This document shows positions 16,518 to 24,585 of a DNA stretch of 64,000 bases, one piece after another. Source of the DNA: Autumnicola lenta (GTDB lineage Bacteria; Bacteroidota; Bacteroidia; Flavobacteriales; Flavobacteriaceae); NCBI RefSeq assembly GCF_031846515.1, contig NZ_JAVRHO010000017.1:31281-95280 (forward strand). The letters run 5' to 3'. Each line of letters opens with the position of its first letter. Within the stretch, counting starts at the first letter, position 1. The notes beneath the pieces were generated by a model, which saw only the letters and a list, made by a program, of their open reading frames with translations, was not told the origin of the DNA and ran no database searches. A program made the position numbers and the translations under genes.

Positions 16518-17102
16518 ATGAAGAAACTACTCGTTTTTTTTCTGGCCATTTTTCTCAGTTGCGGAAGCAGTAACTCTGTTGCTAAAAATGAAAAATCTTC
16601 AGAAAATACAACCTCTTTCTCTTTAGGTCCTCATAGAGAACCTCCCACCGCAGTTTATCAGAAGGATATGTTGTTGGGAGAATTCCAGAGAGAGGAACTT
16701 GAGGAAGAACCTTTTTCGCGCTGGTTCGAATCTGGCTACTCAGATTATGACCCGAAGGACGAGGCAATGCAGACTATAAAGGAAAATATTTCAGATTATG
16801 AGATCACACTTGTAATGGGAACCTGGTGCGTAGACAGTAAAAGGGAAACGCCGAAGTTTTTTAAAATTCTGGACGAGGCAGATTATGATACGGAGCAATT
16901 AACCGCTATTGCTGTAGACACTAACAAAGATGTCCCAGGAAATATTGAAAAAGATTTAGATGCCAGGAGGGTGCCGACAATTATTTTTTATAAAAACGGT
17001 AAAGAAGTAAACAGGTTTGTAGAGTATCCGCAGGAGAGTATAGAAGAAGATATTGCAAAAATTGTAAGTGGAGAGGACTACAGCCATTCTTATGCACAAT
17101 AA
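16518..17102 (+). CDS. Thioredoxin-like lipoprotein with CxxS active site
   Basis: 194 aa. Lipoprotein signal MKKLLVFFLAIFLSC (C15). The thioredoxin-like core has LVMGTWCVDSKRETPKFF, where the usual CxxC is C104-V-D-S107, and a cis-Pro motif ARRVPTIIFYKNGKEV. It is anchored in the envelope. CxxS proteins cannot form the intramolecular disulfide and tend to act as monothiol isomerase or trap-like proteins; that role is inference. It lies 10 bases after gpmI, probably the same transcript. Confidence 0.8.
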   Translation: MKKLLVFFLAIFLSCGSSNSVAKNEKSSENTTSFSLGPHREPPTAVYQKDMLLGEFQREELEEEPFSRWFESGYSDYDPKDEAMQTIKENISDYEITLVMGTWCVDSKRETPKFFKILDEADYDTEQLTAIAVDTNKDVPGNIEKDLDARRVPTIIFYKNGKEVNRFVEYPQESIEEDIAKIVSGEDYSHSYAQ

Positions 17103-17140
17103 ATTCAGAAAAACTGAATTAAAAAGAAGCTATTGATTTT

Positions 17141-17557
17141 ATGCTACGATCATTAACAATTGCAATAGATTTTGATGGCACTATTGTCGAGAATAAATAT
17201 CCGAAGATAGGAAAACCCTTGCTGTTTGCGTTTGAAACCCTCAAGAAGTTTCAGGAAGAGGGCCACAGGATTATTTTATGGACGTACCGTTATGGGGACA
17301 AATTAGATGAGGCTGTAGCATTCTGTAAATCTAAAGGCATTGAATTTTATGCGGTTAACAAAAGTTATCCTGAAGAAAATTTTGATAACATTATTAGCAG
17401 AAAGATCCTTGCAGATATTTATATAGATGACCGCAACATTGGAGGTATGGTTGGGTGGGGAGAAATTTATCAAAAACTGTCCACCAAAAAGACCCCGAAG
17501 ATAAAAGTTAAAAAGAAAAAACCCGGACTGTTTGACCGGCTGAAAAGTAAATTATGA
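17141..17557 (+). CDS. HAD-like hydrolase, BT0820-type
   Basis: 138 aa. N-terminal HAD motif I is AIDFDGTIVE (nucleophile D10, acid/base D12). GHRIILWTYRYGDKLDEA fits motif II, and ADIYIDDRNIGG fits motif IV. There is no cap domain, and the family is short. Substrate unknown. The last 4 bases overlap the start of map. Confidence 0.8.
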   Translation: MLRSLTIAIDFDGTIVENKYPKIGKPLLFAFETLKKFQEEGHRIILWTYRYGDKLDEAVAFCKSKGIEFYAVNKSYPEENFDNIISRKILADIYIDDRNIGGMVGWGEIYQKLSTKKTPKIKVKKKKPGLFDRLKSKL

Positions 17558-18378
17558 TAATACCTAAAACAAGAGAAGAGATTGAGTTAATGAGGGAAAG
17601 CGCCCTTGTTGTCTCCAAAACTCTTGGAATACTTGCTCCCGAGATCAAACCCGGGGTTACTACGTTACACTTAGATAAAATAGCTGAAGAATTTATACGC
17701 GACAATGGAGCCGAGCCGGCTTTTTTGGGGCTGTACGATTTCCCAAACTCCCTCTGCATGAGTCCCAATGCACAGGTAGTTCATGGAATTCCCAATGATA
17801 CCCCACTTAAGAACGGGGATATAATTTCTATTGATTGCGGGGCTCTAAAAAATGGATTTTACGGAGATCATGCCTATACTTTTGAAGTGGGAGAAGTTGC
17901 ACCGGAAACCAAAGAACTGCTGCGAATTACCAAAGAATCCCTTTATGAGGGAATTCGTGAGTTCAAGATCGGAAATCGTGTGGGTGATGTTGCTTTTGCT
18001 ATTCAAAATTACACTGAAAATCACGGTTATGGTGTAGTGCGGGAATTAGTGGGCCACGGCCTCGGGAGAAAAATGCACGAAGATCCGGAAATGCCAAATT
18101 ACGGCAAACGCGGCAAAGGAAAGAAATTTGTTGAAGGCATGGTCGTGGCTATAGAACCTATGATTAACCTTGGAACCAAAAGAATCAAACAACTGCCTGA
18201 CGGCTGGACTATTTTAACAGCAGACGATAAACCAAGCGCCCATTTCGAACATGATGTTGCCCTTATGGACGGCAGGCCAGAACTACTCTCTACTTTTAAA
18301 TACATCTATGATGCTTTGGGTATAAAAAGTAACGAAGAAGACGAATTTAGATCAAAAATCTATGATCAGGGACTATAG
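17554..18378 (+). CDS. map: Type I methionyl aminopeptidase
   Basis: 274 aa. It removes the initiator Met from new proteins. All metal ligands are present: D94, D105, H168, E201 and E232; H77 is in VVHGIP. Signatures include DGHAY-like GFYGDHAYTF, ELVGHGLGRKMHEDP and 'AIEPMINLGT'. It overlaps the preceding gene by 4 bases and the following gene by 17 bases. Confidence 0.95.
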   Translation: MIIPKTREEIELMRESALVVSKTLGILAPEIKPGVTTLHLDKIAEEFIRDNGAEPAFLGLYDFPNSLCMSPNAQVVHGIPNDTPLKNGDIISIDCGALKNGFYGDHAYTFEVGEVAPETKELLRITKESLYEGIREFKIGNRVGDVAFAIQNYTENHGYGVVRELVGHGLGRKMHEDPEMPNYGKRGKGKKFVEGMVVAIEPMINLGTKRIKQLPDGWTILTADDKPSAHFEHDVALMDGRPELLSTFKYIYDALGIKSNEEDEFRSKIYDQGL

Positions 18379-18925
18379 AAACGAGAGCTGGAAAAGCCTG
18401 CATAAAGAAGAATGGCAGGACAGGTTTATATACCGGGTTTCCAACTTTGGAAGAATTATAAGTTTTTTGAAGAATCCAAAAGGGGATTTGATGAAGGGCG
18501 GCCGAGTTGGCGGATACCTTAATTTTGCCGTTAAACTAAAAAACGGAAAACACAAAACGTATTACATCCATAGAATTGTAGCCGAACTTTTTCTGAAGAA
18601 AAACGAAGATGACAAATACGTAATCCACAAGAATTTTGAAAAGGACGACAACAGGGCAGAAAATCTGGCCTGGGCAACAAAAGAAGAGTGGGTGCAACAT
18701 CAATACAATAGTCCTAAAGTTAAAGAAAATAAGCATAAGAGAAAACTACGTAAAGTAGTCTCATACTCCAAGCTTTCTTATGCGCAGGCCGTTATACTTA
18801 AAAAGAAATTGCTTGATCCGGATAGAAAGACCAGGATCAAAGTTCTTGCCAAGCAATTCGGCGTTTCAGAAATGCAGTTGTACAGAATTAAATCCGGAGA
18901 AAACTGGGGAGACATTGAAGTTTAG
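18362..18925 (+). CDS. NUMOD4/HNH endonuclease-like protein with C-terminal helix-turn-helix
   Basis: 187 aa. The N-terminus is NUMOD4-like: ESWKSLHKEEWQDRFIYRVS, then NFGRIISF. A central HNH-like core follows: IHRIVAELFL (H70), YVIHKNFEKDDNRAENLAW with H89, N97 and N101. The C-terminus (157-180) reads as a helix-turn-helix, IKVLAKQFGVSEMQLYRIKSG. This layout is that of free-standing homing-type or phage HNH nucleases, but the gene overlaps map by 17 bases. It may be an inert or domesticated relative; activity cannot be judged. Confidence 0.75.
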   Translation: MIRDYRNESWKSLHKEEWQDRFIYRVSNFGRIISFLKNPKGDLMKGGRVGGYLNFAVKLKNGKHKTYYIHRIVAELFLKKNEDDKYVIHKNFEKDDNRAENLAWATKEEWVQHQYNSPKVKENKHKRKLRKVVSYSKLSYAQAVILKKKLLDPDRKTRIKVLAKQFGVSEMQLYRIKSGENWGDIEV

Positions 18926-18979
18926 AGGTCTGTCTTCAAAGAATGAAACCTTCAGCTAAAATCATAACTTCCAAAGTGA

Positions 18980-19744
18980 ATGAAAAGAGTTTTTAAGTTC
19001 TTCCTCAACACTATTCCGCGTCCCCTCCTTATTCGTTTCAGTTATTTAATTCGTCCAGCATTAAGAACTGCTTTAAGCGGCACACGCTATACAGATCCTA
19101 TAGACGGCAGGAGTTTTTCTAAGTTTTTGCCTTATGGTTACGGCAAGCAGAGAGAAAACGTTCTTTCTCCCTCTACGCTATCCTTAGAACGTCACCGGCT
19201 CCTTTGGATATATCTGGAGAGAAAAACTTCTTTTTTTACTGAAGACCTAAAAGTACTTCACTTCGCCCCGGAGCAGGCTTTTTACAGCCGCTTCCGGAAA
19301 TTGGCAAATATCGACTATACTACCACAGATCTCAACTCTCCACTGGCTGATGTAAAAGCAGATATCAATAACTTGCCTTTTGATGATAATGCTTATGATT
19401 TTATCCTCTGTAATCACGTTTTGGAGCATATTCCTGATGACACACGGGCCATGAAGGAGCTTTACAGAGTTTTAAAGCCCGGTGGAACCGCTATTCTACA
19501 AATTCCGCAGGATTTAAACCGAAAAAACACCTTTGAAGACGATTCTATTACCGATAAAAAGGAGCGAGCACGCATTTTTGGCCAATATGACCATGTTAGA
19601 ATCTACGGAAGGGATTACTTTGACAAATTAAGAAATATCGGGTTTAAAGTTGAAGAAGTAGATATGACCGCAAACCTGTCACCTTCTGAAATTGACAAAT
19701 ATCGACTTGCTAAGGGAGAGCTTATACCAGTGTGCACCAAATAG
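18980..19744 (+). CDS. Class I SAM-dependent methyltransferase
   Basis: 254 aa. A short basic N-terminus is followed by a Methyltransf_11-type fold: VLHFAPEQAFYSRF (motif I, degenerate glycine loop), then DLNSPLADVKADINNLPF (acidic residue). FDFILCNHVLEHI-like AYDFILCNHVLEHIPDD and ELYRVLKPGGTAILQIPQ are also present. Members of this group often act on lipids, glycans or quinones. The substrate is unknown. It ends 2 bases from the stop of apbE on the other strand. Confidence 0.85.
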   Translation: MKRVFKFFLNTIPRPLLIRFSYLIRPALRTALSGTRYTDPIDGRSFSKFLPYGYGKQRENVLSPSTLSLERHRLLWIYLERKTSFFTEDLKVLHFAPEQAFYSRFRKLANIDYTTTDLNSPLADVKADINNLPFDDNAYDFILCNHVLEHIPDDTRAMKELYRVLKPGGTAILQIPQDLNRKNTFEDDSITDKKERARIFGQYDHVRIYGRDYFDKLRNIGFKVEEVDMTANLSPSEIDKYRLAKGELIPVCTK

Positions 19745-19746
19745 TT

Positions 19747-20796
19747 TTATTTCTGAAGTTGCTCTTTGAAACCTTCAGAAGCATAGACAGCCATTTCATT
19801 ATTATTTTCAGCATAAATAAAATACACATCCACACCTTCTATTCTCTCCAGCATCTCTTGTGACTTTTCCAGTCCAAGTGCCATAAAAGCAGTGGCGTAA
19901 CCATCTGCAAGCGTACAATTCTCTGCCAGAACAGAGGCACTGAGTAAATTGCTCTGCTGGGCCTTTCCTGTTAAAGGGTTTATAGTATGCACATAAGCTT
20001 CACCTGTAACTGTATCTTCCCTGAACTTCCTGTAATTACCCGAAGTTGCCAGAGCACGGTTTTCCAGTGCCAAAACGGTCTGAAAAGTACGCTCTCCCTT
20101 TTCCTGCCTCGGATCATCTATTGCAACCCTCCAGGGGTTGTTGCTCTCGATATTACGACCTTTTGCTACCAGTTCACCGCCCAGCTCAATAAGATAGTTA
20201 TCAATATTATTATTATTAAAATAAAGAGCAATAACATCTATAGCATAGCCTTTGGCAATTGCATTGAAATCCAGATAAACTTCAGGATATTCTTTTTCGA
20301 TCCTGCGGGCTGGTGTCAGCTTTATTTTATTAAAGCCAACGTACTGCATTAGCGAATCTATTTCGTGGTCCTGAGGGTTCTTTGCATAACCTTCCGGGCC
20401 AAATCCATAGGCGTTCACCAGTAGCCCGACAGTCGGGTCGAAATAGCCTTTACTTTCTCTAAATATCTTTTTTGAAGAATTAAACACTTCCACAAAATTG
20501 CTGTCTACAACAATTAAAGTCTCCCCATCATTAATCCTCGAAATATCAGAATCTTCCTGATATGTACTCATGGAATTATTGATTACCCTAAAAATGGAAT
20601 GGAGGGAAGACTCTACATCGAGCTCTTCATCGGAAAAAAAGGAAATATGAAATGTTGTCCCCAGTGCAGCTCCTGAAGCAGTATACATTTCGGGGTGATC
20701 TTCAGAACAACTAATAAAGCCAACAACAAGGAACAGAAAAAGAAAGCTTCTTTTTATAATACTAGACTTCCTGCCAACCCTGATAATTAACGACAT
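19747..20796 (-). CDS. apbE: FAD:protein FMN transferase
   Basis: 349 aa from ATG 20796; an earlier in-frame ATG at 20826 adds ten residues before the signal. Lipoprotein signal: FLFLFLVVGFISC. ApbE motifs: GAALGTTFHI near the N-terminus, YLDFNAIAKGYAID, YLIELGGELVAKGRN, 'ALATSGNYRKF', HTINPLTG and LADGYATAFMALG. It transfers FMN from FAD onto Thr/Ser of periplasm-facing proteins, notably NqrB and NqrC, which are encoded just upstream on the same strand. It overlaps the preceding gene by about 35 bases, so translation may be coupled. Confidence 0.93.
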   Translation of the reverse strand: MSLIIRVGRKSSIIKRSFLFLFLVVGFISCSEDHPEMYTASGAALGTTFHISFFSDEELDVESSLHSIFRVINNSMSTYQEDSDISRINDGETLIVVDSNFVEVFNSSKKIFRESKGYFDPTVGLLVNAYGFGPEGYAKNPQDHEIDSLMQYVGFNKIKLTPARRIEKEYPEVYLDFNAIAKGYAIDVIALYFNNNNIDNYLIELGGELVAKGRNIESNNPWRVAIDDPRQEKGERTFQTVLALENRALATSGNYRKFREDTVTGEAYVHTINPLTGKAQQSNLLSASVLAENCTLADGYATAFMALGLEKSQEMLERIEGVDVYFIYAENNNEMAVYASEGFKEQLQK

Positions 20797-21118
20797 AATC
20801 TTCTTCACTGGTAATAGGTTTTTCATAATCTGCTGAATTTGCCAATCCTACGCCTGCATAGAAGGTGCGCGCATTAAATTTGAGTGCATGTTCTTTGATA
20901 GTCTCCATAAAGATCCGATCAAAGTTTTTCGGATCATCCGGATATTGTATGGCACGGACAATTACAAAATGCAACTTAGTATTCTTAAGCGCTACGAACT
21001 GTGGATTTCTCTTAAGCTTAGAATTCACCCCGAGAAAATCATATCCATTATCCTCAAGATCTTTTCCCACAATATTCATTGCCAGGTTATGTAATTCCTG
21101 TTCATTTAATTTCGGCAT
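20762..21118 (-). CDS. Conserved hypothetical protein between nqrF and apbE
   Basis: 118 aa, no signal peptide or membrane segment. I know it only as a family found next to nqrF in Bacteroidota and often mislabelled as an NqrF subunit. It has no ferredoxin, FAD or NADH motif. Seen: LGVNSKLKRNPQFVALKNTK (mixed alpha/beta) and FNARTFYAGVGLANSADY. Position suggests a role with the Na+-pumping NADH dehydrogenase or its flavinylation; this is inference. It is separated from nqrF by a terminator-like hairpin. Confidence 0.75.
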   Translation of the reverse strand: MPKLNEQELHNLAMNIVGKDLEDNGYDFLGVNSKLKRNPQFVALKNTKLHFVIVRAIQYPDDPKNFDRIFMETIKEHALKFNARTFYAGVGLANSADYEKPITSEEDYVVNYQGWQEV

Positions 21119-21130
21119 AGCTAAAGATAA

Positions 21131-21156
21131 AAAAATCCCGCCGAAGCGGGATTATA
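21131..21156 (-). terminator. Terminator after nqrF
   Basis: On the minus strand AATCCCGCTTCGGCGGGATT is followed by TTTTTATC (stem arms 21134-21141 and 21146-21153). It lies between nqrF and the 118-aa gene, so downstream genes get read-through or their own promoter. Confidence 0.75.
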
Positions 21157-21158
21157 TT

Positions 21159-22445
21159 TTAACCTCCAAAGTCATCAAATCTAATATTCTCTGGTGGCAT
21201 TCCGAAGTCTTCACCCATTTTCTGAACAGCTTTGTTCATTAATGGAGGACCACAGAAGTATAGCTCAATTTCTTCCGGTTCTTCGTGGTGTGACAAATAA
21301 TTATCGATTACCACCTGGTGAATAAATCCTACAAAGCCATCTCCTTCATCATCAAGACTTTCTTTTACTTTCCAGTTATCTTCTTCAGCTGGTTCAGAAA
21401 GCGCCAGGTAGAATTTAAAATTAGGAAAATCTCTCTCTAATGCCCTAAAGTGTTCTGTATAAAATAATTCTCTTTTAGACCTACCTCCATACCAGTAAGT
21501 TACTTTTCTACCGGTTTTTAATGTTCTGAAAAGGTGATAAAGGTGTGATCGCATTGGCGCCATTCCGGCTCCACCACCTACATATAGCATTTCAGATTCA
21601 CTCTCATTAATAAAGAATTCACCATAAGGTCCTGAAATAACAACCTTGTCACCTTTTTTCAAACTGAAAATATATGAAGAAGCAACTCCGGGATTTACAT
21701 CCATCCAACCTTCTTTTGCACGATCGAAAGGTGGAGTAGCAATACGTACGTTCAGCATGATCTCACGCCCTTCAGCAGGGTAAGAAGCCATTGAATAGGC
21801 TCTTTCAACTGTCTCCGGGTTCTTCATGACTAATGGCCATAATTTAAATTTATCCCACTCATCTTTAAACTTATCCGGAGTTTCATGTTCTTCAGGGTGA
21901 GCTGTAATATCCATATCTTCAAATTTCACTTCCGTCTTAGGAATTTCTATTTGAATATAACCACCAGCTTTATAATCCATCACTTCAGGAATTTCAACAA
22001 CGAATTCCTTAATGAAAGAAGCAACATTATAATTTCTTACAACTGTAGCATCCCATTTTTTAATTCCGAAAACTTCTTCAGGAATGGTAATCTTCATGTC
22101 GTTCTTCACCTTTACCTGGCAACCAAGCCGCCAACCGTCGGCAATTTCTTTCCTGGTAAAGTGGGGTTCTTCAGTAGGAAGAATCGCCCCGCCCCCTTCT
22201 TTGACAATACATTTACACTGGATACAGGTTCCGCCACCACCACAGGCAGAAGGAAGGAACAGTTTACTTTCTCCCAAAGTAGACAGCAGCGTACCACCTG
22301 AGCCTACTTCTATGTCCTTTTCATTATTTACATTAATACTAACAGGACCGGAAGGCATTAATTTGGCCTTAGCGCCCAATAAAACGGAAACCAGTAAAAG
22401 TATTAATACTAAAAATACAACTACACTTGCGATTATAACTGTCAT
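21159..22445 (-). CDS. nqrF: Na+-translocating NADH:quinone reductase subunit F
   Basis: 428 aa. Entry point of electrons from NADH. One N-terminal membrane helix (4-24), then a 2Fe-2S ferredoxin domain with C68, C74, C77 and C109 (ACGGGGTCIQCKC), then FAD-binding RAYSMASYPAEGREI and the NADH domain (YVGGGAGMAPMRSHLYHLF, ending FCGPPLMNKAV). Full length. Last gene of nqrABCDEF before a terminator. Confidence 0.97.
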   Translation of the reverse strand: MTVIIASVVVFLVLILLLVSVLLGAKAKLMPSGPVSINVNNEKDIEVGSGGTLLSTLGESKLFLPSACGGGGTCIQCKCIVKEGGGAILPTEEPHFTRKEIADGWRLGCQVKVKNDMKITIPEEVFGIKKWDATVVRNYNVASFIKEFVVEIPEVMDYKAGGYIQIEIPKTEVKFEDMDITAHPEEHETPDKFKDEWDKFKLWPLVMKNPETVERAYSMASYPAEGREIMLNVRIATPPFDRAKEGWMDVNPGVASSYIFSLKKGDKVVISGPYGEFFINESESEMLYVGGGAGMAPMRSHLYHLFRTLKTGRKVTYWYGGRSKRELFYTEHFRALERDFPNFKFYLALSEPAEEDNWKVKESLDDEGDGFVGFIHQVVIDNYLSHHEEPEEIELYFCGPPLMNKAVQKMGEDFGMPPENIRFDDFGG

Positions 22446-22461
22446 TGTCCTTGTTTTGCGA

Positions 22462-23076
22462 TTATAATTTAATTCCCATAAAGCTCATAAAGCCTATAGC
22501 CATTAATCCCGTAATAATAAATGTAATCCCGAGGCCTTTAAGCGGTGCAGGTACGTTTGAATAGGCAATTTTCTCACGAATAGCAGCGATAGCAAGGATT
22601 GCCAAAAACCAACCAATTCCACTTCCGAAGCCATACGTTATTGCCTCTGTTACGTAGCTAAATTCTTTTTGCTGCATAAATAGAGCTCCTCCCAAAATTG
22701 CACAGTTTACAGCAATTAGCGGAAGGAAAATACCTAAGGCACCATATAATGCCGGAGCGAATTTCTCAACTATCATCTCCACAAGCTGAACCATAGATGC
22801 GATTACCGCGATAAACATAATAAAACTAAGGAAACTTAGGTCTACACTTATAAAATCATCTCCAAGCCATTTTAAAGCTCCAGCCTGAAGCAGGTAATTA
22901 TCAAGTAAGTAGTTAATAGGTACTGTAATAGTTAAAACAAAAATTACCGCTGCACCTAATCCCACAGCTGTTTTTACCGTTTTCGATACTGCCAGGTAGG
23001 AACACATCCCAAGGAAGTAGGCGAAAATCATATTTTCTATGAAAATACTTCGTACAAATAAATTTACATATTCCAT
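22462..23076 (-). CDS. nqrE: Na+-translocating NADH:quinone reductase subunit E
   Basis: 204 aa, integral membrane protein with about six helices. NqrE signature: VNLFVRSIFIENMIFAYFLG with the conserved cysteine in MCSYLAVSKT, and the second half NCAILGGALFMQQKEF with another conserved cysteine. NqrD and NqrE are inverted-topology paralogues whose cysteines bind an intramembrane iron centre. Sixteen bases separate it from nqrF. Confidence 0.96.
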   Translation of the reverse strand: MEYVNLFVRSIFIENMIFAYFLGMCSYLAVSKTVKTAVGLGAAVIFVLTITVPINYLLDNYLLQAGALKWLGDDFISVDLSFLSFIMFIAVIASMVQLVEMIVEKFAPALYGALGIFLPLIAVNCAILGGALFMQQKEFSYVTEAITYGFGSGIGWFLAILAIAAIREKIAYSNVPAPLKGLGITFIITGLMAIGFMSFMGIKL

Positions 23077-23108
23077 AATATCTTTCTTTAAGCTCTAGCG
23101 CTCTGATT

Positions 23109-23852
23109 TTACTCTTCAATAAGTTTACGGTTACGTGCTCTCTGAACCCAGATTATAAGCCCCACAACAATTAAAGCCATGGGTGAAAGCAACATCAATC
23201 CATTATTCTCATAACCCATTGCATAAAGCCCTGTGGAATCTGCCGCACTTGTCCCCTGATGTCCCAGTATTTCGTATCCAAAGAGTTTCCCAGAACCAAG
23301 CAACTCCCTGAAGAAAGCAACAATAATAAGAATTAATCCATATCCAGCAGCGTTACCAATACCATCAAGAAAAGATTTATAAACTCCGTTTCCAAGTGCA
23401 AACGCCTCGAGACGTCCCATTACAATACAGTTTGTAATAATTAAACCGATAAATACGGATAATTGTTTACTAACATCATAGGCATATGCACGTAAGACCT
23501 GGTCTACAAGCGCCACAAGAGATGCCACAACTACCAGCTGAACAATAATCCTGATCCGGCTGGGAATCATATTACGCAGCATCGATATTATGATGTTACT
23601 AAATGCCATTACTGCCATTACTGCAATAGCCATAACCACCGCCGGCTCCAATTGCACCGTAATCGCCAATGCTGAACATATACCAAGTACCTGTACGGTA
23701 ATTGGGTTATCATCATCCAGAGGATCGGTTAATAATTTTCTGTTGTTTTTAGACAAGAAACTTTCTTTCTCCTCAGAATCTGACAGGAATAAGATCATTT
23801 CTTGTTTTTTCGCTTCCTTCTCTTCGGAAGTAAGGTTATTGTCTTTAGCCAT
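23109..23852 (-). CDS. nqrD: Na+-translocating NADH:quinone reductase subunit D
   Basis: 247 aa. A charged N-terminal extension of about 35 residues (KEAKKQEMILFLSDSEEKES) precedes the canonical NqrD start at NNRKLLTDPLDDDNPITVQV, making it longer than the proteobacterial protein (about 210 aa). Conserved cysteines are in GICSALAIT and 'NCIVMGRLEAFAL'. Membrane protein partner of NqrE. Two bases separate its start from the nqrC stop. Confidence 0.95.
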   Translation of the reverse strand: MAKDNNLTSEEKEAKKQEMILFLSDSEEKESFLSKNNRKLLTDPLDDDNPITVQVLGICSALAITVQLEPAVVMAIAVMAVMAFSNIIISMLRNMIPSRIRIIVQLVVVASLVALVDQVLRAYAYDVSKQLSVFIGLIITNCIVMGRLEAFALGNGVYKSFLDGIGNAAGYGLILIIVAFFRELLGSGKLFGYEILGHQGTSAADSTGLYAMGYENNGLMLLSPMALIVVGLIIWVQRARNRKLIEE

Positions 23853-23854
23853 AA

Positions 23855-24583
23855 TTACTCTGTAATATTAATGTCTCTCTGCTCTTCGAAAAATGGTAAA
23901 TAGTGCTCTAACCTTTCGGAAATCATATCAGAAACCCCATCTCCTGTAATTGTCGCACCTGAGATAGCATCTACCTCATGATCTGTAGAAGCACCTCCTT
24001 TTACTACCGAAACTCCTTCTAGCATTCCCGCTTCATTATAGATTTTCTTACCTGCGAAGCTTTCCCTAAACCAGGCTTTGGTAATTTGAGCTCCTAATCC
24101 CGGAGTTTCACCAAGATGATCAAAAGTTGCACCTTTTATAGTATTTATATCATCCTGTAATGAGATGTACCCAAAAATTGCATTCCACAATCCATTCCCT
24201 CTTAAAGGAATGATGTAATACTTCTCTCCTTCATAATTTGCAATATAAAGAGGAAAAATCTGCTCTGATCCGTCTTTTTTAATCTCTTTAGCAAGATCCA
24301 CGGCAAAAGCATCTACCCCTTCATCTATGGAACCGTCTGGCTGTAGCGCGACGGTTTCTGTAATATACTGGTTATACAATTCCTCGGCTCCGGCGCGGTC
24401 TGTTTCAACACCAATGGTGTTAAGGATACTTTGCATTTTTTCCTGGCGCACATTTTCGTATTGCGTAGGCTGTAACGAGGTGGCAGTAAAGGCCAGAACC
24501 GATGCCACAACCAATACCATTATTATAGCAAAAAGAAAGGTATAGCCGTTACTATTCGTTTTATTTACTGATTTTTCTTCCAT
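23855..24583 (-). CDS. nqrC: Na+-translocating NADH:quinone reductase subunit C
   Basis: 242 aa. One N-terminal membrane helix (13-33) and a periplasmic FMN-binding domain. The flavinylation site is canonical: VDAISGATITGDGV, FMN on T211. 'GETPGLGAQI' and PLRGNGLWNAIFGYI are also family signatures. Substrate of ApbE (encoded at 19747-20796). Confidence 0.96.
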   Translation of the reverse strand: MEEKSVNKTNSNGYTFLFAIIMVLVVASVLAFTATSLQPTQYENVRQEKMQSILNTIGVETDRAGAEELYNQYITETVALQPDGSIDEGVDAFAVDLAKEIKKDGSEQIFPLYIANYEGEKYYIIPLRGNGLWNAIFGYISLQDDINTIKGATFDHLGETPGLGAQITKAWFRESFAGKKIYNEAGMLEGVSVVKGGASTDHEVDAISGATITGDGVSDMISERLEHYLPFFEEQRDINITE

Positions 24584-24585
24584 AA

